Of a DNA stretch of 64,000 nucleotides, positions 56,766 to 64,000 are shown one piece after another. Numbering within the stretch: the first letter of the stretch is position 1; every line of letters starts with the position of its first letter. The notes under the pieces were generated by a model. That model had not been told where the DNA came from. It ran no database searches and saw only the letters and a program-made list of their open reading frames with translations. Location: contig BSWB01000001.1 in assembly GCA_033239125.1 (NCBI GenBank), forward strand, positions 61,175,416 to 61,239,415. Direction: 5' to 3'. This DNA is from Fagopyrum homotropicum. Its lineage: Eukaryota > Streptophyta > Magnoliopsida > Caryophyllales > Polygonaceae. The translations under genes and the position numbers were made by a program.

Positions 56766-59689
56766 CGGGTTAATCTGTACTTCACAAGTGGCAAGACTCT
56801 AGTCTTGTCAAATGTACTACATGCACCGGCCATTAGAAAGAATGTGGTTTCTGGTGGTGTACTCAATAGGCTTGGCTTCAAACAAGTCATAGAAGCCGAC
56901 CGCTATGTATTATCTAGGAGAGGAACATTTGTAGGCTTTGGCCATTGGAACAATAATATGTTTCTTCTCTCTTTATGTAATAAACTTTCTAATAGTAATA
57001 TAAACAAGAACAATTTGTTTACATTGTCTTCTTCTTCTTCTTCTTCTTCTTCTTCTTCTTCTTCTTCTTCTTCTTCTTCTTTCAATTGTGATTTTGTTAA
57101 ATGGCATGCACGACTTGGACACGTTCATTTTAAGCGTATGAATGACATGACTAAGGATGGTATTTTACCTAAACTTGACTTGCCAAAAGACAAGTGTAAA
57201 ACGTGCATGTTGACCAAGATAACAAGACTTCCATTTCCTAGAGTTGAAAGAGAACAATCAATGCTCGGCTTAGTTCACTCGGATCTAGGCTACTTGCACT
57301 CTACTCCTTCATTAGGAAAGAAGAAGTATTACGTAACATTCATAGATGATTACTCTAGGTATTGTTACGTATATCTACTCTTTGCAAAGAGTGATGCCTT
57401 AGACAAATTCTATGTATTCAAGAATGAATCTGAGTTACAACAAGGTACCTTAATAAAAAGACTACGCACGGATCGTGGTGGTGAATTTATGGATAAGGAA
57501 TATTTCGAGAGTGTCGGGATCATACATGAGACCACGGCACCTTACACACCACAATCAAATGGTGTGGCCGAACGAAAGAACCGAGTGCTTAAAGAAATGG
57601 TCAATGCCATGTTATCTTACTCGGGTCTTAAGCATTCGATTTGGGGTGAAGCTATGCTCATGGCAAACTACTTGCTTAATCGTGTTCCAAACAAAAGAAG
57701 CAAGAAGACTCCTTATGAACTATGGTTCAAAAGGAAGCCAAACCTACATTTCTTACGAGTTTGGGGATGTCGAGCCATAGTAAGGCTCAATGACAACAAA
57801 CGTAAAACTTTAGGTGAAAAAGGTGTTGAGTGTGTGTTCATTGGCTATGCAGAACACTCCAAAGCTTATAGGTTCTATGTGATAGAACCAAATGACTTCA
57901 TCTCGGTTAATACCGTAATAGAGTCTAGGGATGCCATCTTTGATGAAGATCGCTTCACCTCGGCTCCTAGGCCTAGGGAAGTGATCAACATGACTTTAGA
58001 TGAGGAACACCCAAACAAGCATCGTAGGATTCAAGATGAATCATGGGAAGCGTCCCACGGGCTTGACTTGCCAAAGATTGCTCCTATGAGCAATAATTTG
58101 TCCCAAAAATCAATTTTCCAAGTGTTCTTGGTTGAAGGGTCAAGGGATAATGAAATGGATCGTCACTCTTACTTTCATATGGATGAGGATCCAAAGACAT
58201 TTGATGAGGCCATGAAGTCTCAAGATGTTGCCTTTTGGAAGGAAGCAATCCAAGAGGAGATGGACTCCATTATGGGCAATCATACATGGGAGTTAGCCAA
58301 CCTTCCTTCCGGTTGCAAACCTTTGGGATGCAAATGGATCTTCAAGAGGAAGATGAAAGTTGACGGTTTCATTGACAAGTTTAAAGCACGCTTGGTCATC
58401 CAAGGCTTTAGACAAAGGGAAGGTGTCGATTACTTTGACACATATGCTCCGGTGGCTAGGATTACAACCATTAGGTTATTAATAGCTATGGCGGCTATAC
58501 ATAATCTAGTGATTCATCAAATGGATGTCAAGACAGCATTCCTTAATGGTGATCTAGATGAGGAAGTGTATATGAGACAACCTGAAGGGTTTGTTTTAAA
58601 AGGACAAGAGCACAAAGTATGTCGCTTGGTCAAATCCTTGTATGGACTAAAGCAAGCTCCAAAACAATGGCATCAAAAGTTTGATGATGTTGTATTGTCA
58701 AATGGATTTAAGATAAATCAAGCTGACAAGTGTGTCTATATAAGTTTGATCATACCGGTCAAGATGTGATCATATGCTTATATGTTGATGACATGTTGAT
58801 CTTTGGAACAAACCAAAGACAAGTAGATCTTACTAAGGATTTCTTGTCCACTAAGTTTTCTATGAAAGACTTAGGTGAGGCGGATGTGATTCTAGGCATA
58901 AGAATCAAACGTGATGCTAAAGGCTTAAGCATCACGCAATCACACTACATTGAGAAGATTGTCACATGCTTCCAATGTGATAAAAGTTTAACTGTTAGTA
59001 CTCCTATGGACTCAAGTGAGAAGTTGATGCCCAACCAAGGATCAACTGTCTCTCAACTTGAGTATGTACAAGTAATAGGATGTTGCATGTATGCAATGAC
59101 AAGCACTAGGCCAGATATTGCTTTTGCTATTGGTAAATTGAGTAGGTACACAAGTTGTCCTAGCTCACAACATTAGAAGGCACTAAGGCGTGTGCTTAGG
59201 TACCTCAAGGGGACCATGGGTTTTGACATCTTGTACAGTAAGTATCCTTCAGTGATAGAAGGCTACTCGGATGCGTCATGGATCACTAATCTAGATGATC
59301 ACTCATCCACCACAGGATGGGTTTTCTTGTTAGGTGGTGGTGCCATTTCGTGGGCTTCAAAGAAGCAATCATGCATCACAACCTCGACCATGGAGTCCGA
59401 GTTTGTGGCACTTGCCGCTGCCGGCAAGGAAGCTGAATGGCTAAGAAATTTGGTTCTAGAAATTCCTCTATGGCCAAAACCGGTTTCTCCTATCTCGATT
59501 TATTGTGATAGTGCATCTACGTTGGCTAAAGCTTATAGCCAAACGTACAATGGGAAATCAAGACATCTTGGTGTGAGACATAGCTCGGTTAGAGAGCTCA
59601 TAACTCACGGTATAATATCGGTCGATTTTGTGAGAACCCACAATAATCTAGCCGATCACTTAACCAAGAGCTTGGCTAGGGACTAAGTT
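56766..59689 (+). pseudogene. Element E pol: integrase, RT and RNase H
   Basis: The GAG-pre-integrase WHARLGHVHFKRMN and KCKTCMLTK motifs lie at 57100-57215, preceded by a serine tract from a (TCT)n run. The integrase core has HSDLG, RTDRGGEF and GVAERKNR (57279, 57466, 57561) as the D, D, E triad. RT has KWIFKRKMKVDG, FKARLVIQGFRQ, HQMDVKTAFLNGDLDEEVY, LVKSLYGLKQAPKQW and the catalytic LYVDDMLIFG (58776). The frame shifts at about 58737, just before YVDD, and TAG at 59174-59176 precedes RNase H (GYSDASWITNLDDHSSTTGW, TTSTMESEFVAL, NNLADHLTKSLARD). It therefore cannot yield a full polyprotein. Confidence 0.88.
57027..57081 (+). repeat. (TCT)n microsatellite coding for serine in element E
   Basis: About 18 TCT units, read as a run of about 21 Ser residues between NNLFTL and FNCDFVKWHARLGH. 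Confidence 0.95.
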
Positions 59690-60263
59690 CAAAAGTCAGC
59701 CAAGGGGATGGGGTTAACGACCTAAATTGATAACGACTTGTCGTGGGACACCCAATTCGCCTATGGCTTGATGTCTTAGCCGAATTCAATGAGGAAAGCC
59801 CATTTCAAGAAGTTGTGAGCATAAAATGTCCATCCAAGGTAATGCTCTGTGCCTATATAATATTTATAGTTTGAAATATGTAATTTCTTAACAACTCTTT
59901 TGAAAAATTGCAATTATAGGTGCAAGATCAAAAGAGAGTTGGCTATGTGAACGTGAAGTGTCAAGGCTTCTTCGAGGGAGTAGATGGTCGACTCGCCTAT
60001 ATGTTCATTAAAGGATTAGGACACAATAGCCTTTAAATGTGTCATTTATTTGTAAAGGAAATGTAAATTTCGTGTATGTTGCCTTCATGTACTTAAACAA
60101 GTTGAGTGGTTCAATCCATTAGGACACCACAATTCTTTAGTGCAGAATGTGTAATTATACTAATTCAATAAATTCAATCGAAAGACATTTATGATTATGC
60201 GAATATTTTGTTTGGATGTATGTCTATTAAAAGTTTCTTGACTTTGCTCAAATGGGGGAGGAA
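59690..60263 (+). other. Element E 3' untranslated region and polypurine tract
   Basis: About 570 bp between the RNase H stop and the 3' LTR, with no gene. AATGGGGGAGGAA at 60251-60263 is the polypurine tract priming plus-strand DNA. Confidence 0.7.
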
Positions 60264-61664
60264 TGTTGGAGATTTGGGCTAAGTCTTCATTGTAACCGTT
60301 GAGCTTGTCTTGAGACAAGGTGCAATGAGTTGTTCACATGTGTGTCACTATGGTCCGGGTTGCGGGAGGCAAGCCAAGTGACCGGCACTAAGAACAACTA
60401 GTATTATAAGGGAATCGAATCAAAGCAAGGTGATTCACGACAAGGTCAACTTGTGCTATCTTTTAGAAGGCCGACGTTTGGGGACTTTTAGCCACATTTT
60501 ATCGGCACACCTTTGGTTCTTAGGCCTTATATTGGCTAAAGAATATGTGGTTAAAAACTGGGAGCAATCCAAGCTCAAATGCTTAGTGAATGTCAATGAA
60601 GCAGCTAGTGAGCTTCTTAAGGAGCTACACTAGCTTGAGCTAAGATATTGAGTATTTGAGGATATTGGAGCTTACCCTAGCTATATTAAAGTTAATGAAG
60701 CTCATTGGAAGTGTTTGGACCAAGAAAAATAAGCTAGCTCTAAGCTAGCTCTGGGGAGCGGTTTTGGGCTCTCTATGTGGGCATCGGGCCTCGGGCTTTC
60801 TAGGGCTTCAAGGCCCATCTTCCAAGTAACTTCCATAACCGGTTTTAACCGCTTTTAACTCCCCAAAACCGTGGCCCCATATGCCTATAAAAGGGAGAGC
60901 CATTTGCACTTGATTAGACATTTGTTTTTGTAATAATAAAGCTTCTAGTTCCATTGTATTGACATTGGATAGGCCTTCTTATAAGCTTGTTTACAAAACT
61001 CGAAAGACCAGTATAGTTCCTTTGTATTGACAAAGGATAGATATCCATCTTAGTTTGGTTTTGTATTGACAAAACCTAGGAATACCCTTTCTACAAAGTA
61101 AGACAAGTAAGTCTCTTACTTAGTCTTTGTCACGGGTAACGTTTTATCCCACTAAGGTATTTGGATATTCCCGGTGTAGGGGAGAATACACTTAGAAGGA
61201 AAATTCATTTATGAATGACTCATTACATTATCCAAGTCAATGGTTTTAACATATAACAATCGGTTTATAAGACGTGTAATTGAACTTAACTTCTATTAGA
61301 GTTTTGTCTACTCCTTTTGGAGATTACAAACTCTTGCTTGAGTTTTGTCTACTCCTTTGGAGACTACAAACTCTGGATTGAGTTTTGTCTACTCTTTTGT
61401 GGAGATTACAAACTCTTGGTTCAGTTTTGTCTACTCCTTTGGAAACTACAAACTCTTGATTGGGTTTTGTCTACTCCTTTGCGGAGATTACAAACTCTTG
61501 ATTGGTTTTGTCTACTCCTTTGTGGAGATTACAAACCCTTGGTTAATAACTAGTTTTTAGTTCAAGATAATTATATTAATTTGTTTGGCAATTGGGAGAA
61601 CCGTCTACTCACATAAGTGAGACTACGGCCCTTTGGTCTAAAACCGGACACCCAAAATCTAACA
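60264..61664 (+). repeat. Element E 3' LTR with tandem inverted-repeat units
   Basis: Same structure as the 5' LTR: TATAAAAG at 60886-60893, AATACACTTAGAAG at 61185-61198, and the roughly 40-bp units at about 61298-61545. It lacks one copy of the AAGTAACTTCC duplication seen at about 54737-54760. Confidence 0.9.
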
Positions 61665-62301
61665 TGTTGCAGGTTTTGACTAAGCATTTTGCTACTCATG
61701 TCCAAACAACAGAATCCAGCATCAAGAACCTTGAAAAACAGGTTGGGCAAATGATGGAGGCCATTACAAGGATCGAGGCTAGATCCTCCGGAGGATTGCC
61801 TTCCTAGACGGTTATAAACCTCAAGGAGAATGTTAGTGCCCTAACGTTAAGGGGTGGGAAGCAAATCCAACAGAAACCAGCAAAAAAATTACAAAACAAA
61901 CCCTCTGACGAGTTTGTCGCACCCACAGCCGCCCCTGCGGCTGCAACTGCGCCTAGCTCTGAGCAGATGCCACCCCGCGGCTAGATGTCCCCGCCCCTGC
62001 GGTGACATCGCCTGAGCCGCCCCTGCGCCTACACTCTGGCGCAATTGTGGAAAACCCGACAGAGAGTTCTGCTGAGAATGATTCTTACATCCGACCTGAG
62101 TTTCCACCACTGTACTCGGAGAAACCTCCAGCTCCTTTTTATGTGGCACTAAAGGAGAGAAGAATCATTGAGGACAAGGATCTCTTTGAGACCTTCTCCA
62201 AATGTGAGGTAAATATCCCTCTCCTTAAGTTAGTGAAAAGTATTACTAAATACGCTCGTTTCTTGAAGGAACTTTGCACTATCAAGAAAATCAGAAGCTG
62301 A
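61665..62301 (+). pseudogene. Element D gag C-terminus and gag-protease linker
   Basis: After E, LQVLTKHFATHVQTTESSIK and NLEKQVGQMMEAITRIEA continue gag; TAG at 61805-61807 interrupts. The same frame then reads TVINLKENVSALTLRGGKQI, a conserved gag-end motif. 61929-62030 has three or four CCGCCCCTGCGG copies with stops in the frame around them. A second frame from about 62002 gives IRPEFPPLYSEKPPAPFYVA, IIEDKDLFETFSKCEVNIPL and KYARFLKELCT, the Athila pre-protease segment, ending by frame change at about 62290. Confidence 0.75.
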
Positions 62302-63322
62302 AGGGGAAACAAAAAGTGCAAGTGAGTGAGCATGTTTCTGCCGTTTTCCAACGTAGAATGCCCAAGAAGTGCAGCGATCCGGGCATGGTAAGCATTCCTT
62401 GTGTTATAGGGGAAACCCGTTTTGACAAAGCCATGCTTGACCTTGGTGCTTCTATAAATGTTTTGCCATATTCTATTTACAAATCACTTGGCCTTGGACC
62501 ATTAACGGAAACTAGGATTTTAGTACAACTTGCTGATAGATCTAATGTGTACCCGAAAGGGATAATTGAAGATTTATTAGTAATGGTAGACAACCTAATT
62601 TTTCCTGCTGATTTCTTTGTAATGGAAATGGAAAATGACTCGCATGCTGCACCAATATTGTTAGGTAGACCATCCTCAAAATTGCAAGGACTAAAATTGA
62701 TTATGTTAGTGGCAAAATAAAAATGGAGCTTGATGGTGAAGTAGTGGAATTTGACATCTATGATGCAATGAAATTTCCTAGTGATGATCACTCTTTGTGT
62801 GCTATTGACATTGTTGAACCTTTTGTGCAAGATGTGTTTGATATTTCTGATATTGATGAATTAAAAAATATAATTGAACATGACATTAATGTTCGAAATT
62901 CAGAATATGCACTAACATCCAGCATGAAAGAGGTCCTAGCCCAGTTAGATGGGTATAAGAGGTTGTCTATCTCCACTTTGGCCATTGGGCCCACTTTACT
63001 AACCCCAAGCGAGAAGCTTGTTCCATCTATAGTGCAGGCACCAGAAATAGAGTTGAAAGACCTTCCCGCCCACCTCAAATACGTTTTCCTTGGATACAAC
63101 AATACCTTGCCGGTGATCATCTCCAACAAATTGACTACCGGTCAAGAGGGCAAGTTGGTAAAAGTGTTGAAAGAACACAAGACGGCCCTTGGATGGACAA
63201 TTGTGGACATCAAGGGGATAAGTTCATCCACTTGCATGCATAGGACCTTACTTGAGGAGGATGCGAAATCATCTAGGCAACCGCAACGAAGGTTGAATCC
63301 GCCGATGATGGATGTGGTCTAG
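62274..63322 (+). pseudogene. Element D aspartic protease and linker
   Basis: CSDPGMVSIPCVIGETRFDK, then LDLGASINVLPYSIYKSLGL with the DLGA active site at about 62440, and APILLGRPSSKLQGLK. A frame change near 62690 ends the first piece. The linker MELDGEVVEFDIYDAMKFPS continues to SRQPQRRLNPPMMDVV and TAG at 63320-63322, just before the RT. Confidence 0.75.
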
Positions 63323-63328
63323 AAGGAG

Positions 63329-64000
63329 GTGTTGAAGCTCCTCCAAGCGGATATGATCTTTCCTATTTCGGATAACACTTGGGTTAGTCCAACCCAAGTA
63401 GTCCCAAAGAAGGGAGGTATCACAATGGTGGAAAATCAACATGGAGAGATGGTCCCGAGTAAAACGCAAACCGGATGGAGAGTTTGCATTGACTACCGCA
63501 AACTCAACAAGGTAATACGTAAAGACCATTTCCCATTGCCTTTTATTGACCAAATGTTAGAACGTCTTGCAGGTCATCCGTACTACTGCTTCCTTGATGG
63601 ATATTCGGGGTACTTCCAAATAGCCATTGCACCGGAAGACCAAGAAAAAACGACCTTCACTTGCCCATTTGGGACTTTTGCATACCGCAGAATGCCATTT
63701 GGACTTTGCAACGCACCCGACACCTTCCAACGGTGCATGATAAGTATTTTCTCCGAGTACATAGAAAACTTTATTGAAGTCTTCATGGATGATTTTACCA
63801 TCCATGGAGACAGTTTTGATGCATGTCTAGGACATTTAAAACTTGTTCTTGAAAAATGTGTTGAACCAATCTAGTTCTTAATTGGGAAAAATGCCATTTT
63901 AGGGTAGAACAAGGAATTGTGCTAGGACATGTAATATCCTTCAAAGGGATAGAGGTAGATAAGGCAAAAGTTGATGTAATTCAAAATTTACCTTATCCTA
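63329..64000 (+). pseudogene. Element D reverse transcriptase, partial
   Basis: WVSPTQVVPKKGGITMVENQ, GWRVCIDYRKLNKVIRKDHF, YYCFLDGYSGYFQIAIAPED, FGLCNAPDTFQRCMISIFSE and VFMDDFTIHGDSFDACLGHL (63380-63830) are RT motifs with the catalytic DD. A frame change at about 63855 gives TAG at 63874; another frame continues NWEKCHFRVEQGIVLGHVIS to the window end. Confidence 0.85.

Larger units (their letters stand above)
54179..61664 (+). mobile_element. Element E: Copia retrotransposon inserted in element D gag
   Basis: LTRs 54179-55592 (1,414 bp) and 60264-61664 (1,401 bp) with a clean 5-bp target-site duplication TGTTG (54174-54178 and 61665-61669). The interior has gag with zinc knuckle, protease, integrase, RT and RNase H in Ty1/Copia order, and the polypurine tract AATGGGGGAGGAA (60251-60263). 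There is no canonical tRNA site after the 5' LTR; instead a 14-nt match to its own LTR is found. Frameshifts and stops in gag, pol and before RNase H disable it. The LTRs differ by a short duplication and a few dozen substitutions, so it is older than A. Confidence 0.92.
51471..64000 (+). mobile_element. Element D: Athila-type Ty3/gypsy, split by E, 3' end outside window
   Basis: 5' LTR about 51471-53010, tRNA-Asp primer-binding site 53016-53033, gag 53090-54178 continuing after element E at 61665, protease about 62380-62700, RT from 63329 to the window end. It is more degraded than A or B: several stops and frame changes. Protein similarity to A is clear but distant. The 3' LTR is not in the window, so the left LTR border is inferred from the switch away from the C reading frame and a TG start. 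Confidence 0.8.

Noticed and set aside
56903..57085. Minus-strand poly-Glu frame
   Set aside because: It is the complement of the (TCT)n serine tract in element E.

Overview
The window is nuclear DNA of a flowering plant, most likely a dicot. The evidence is one intron-rich host gene, several plant-type LTR retrotransposon lineages nested in one another, primer-binding sites matching plant tRNA-Asp and initiator tRNA-Met, and AT-rich intergenic DNA. There is no bacterial gene organisation, and no tRNA, rRNA or CRISPR was seen.

Layout, with letters used throughout. 1-720: Copia gag fragment with primer-binding site (minus). 721-4528: AT-rich intergenic DNA with a MITE-like fragment, a 46-bp-arm palindrome and a decayed reverse-transcriptase fragment. 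Element H, 4529-9870 (minus): two LTRs around a gag-protease-only Ty3/gypsy-derived interior with no reverse transcriptase (TR-GAG-like). Element F, about 9871-16139 (minus): a Copia element truncated at its 5' end, split in its RT by G, a solo LTR (12493-14084). Host gene, 16404-22597 (plus): eight exons, about 530 residues, TMEM135/Tim17-like, with a TRIM-type LTR remnant in intron 5. Element A, 24644-36049 (plus): a complete 11.4-kb Athila/Tat-type Ty3/gypsy element with 1,830-bp LTRs and TSD CATGC, inserted in a short reading frame. Element B, 36174-47413 (minus): a close relative of A with different LTRs. Element C, 47775-about 51470 (minus): one LTR and the 3' interior of a third relative, cut by element D (about 51471 to beyond the window end, plus). 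D is in turn split inside gag by Copia element E (54179-61664, TSD TGTTG).

All retroelement reading frames carry stops or frameshifts, so none looks autonomous as it stands. The only gene that looks intact is the TMEM135-like gene.

The most unusual signal lies outside the proteins. LTRs and interiors of A, B, C, G and H carry a three-part module: a half-site, about 13 nt, a perfect or near-perfect palindrome, about 13 nt, and the complementary half-site. Its sequence is family-specific (A AAAATCGG/CCGATTTT; B CCACGG/CCGTGG; H ATCTCGG/CCGAGAT; C and G CCTCGG or TCTCGG/CGAGG) and in each family one copy lies in U3, 75-241 bp upstream of the TATA box. D carries repeated CCGCCCCTGCGG in the same position. 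The four related LTR types A, B, C and G also share four copies of GAGACTTACCCGGTAA with near-identical spacing. Element E has 14 nt next to its 5' LTR that are exactly complementary to its own LTR, which suggests self-priming rather than tRNA priming.
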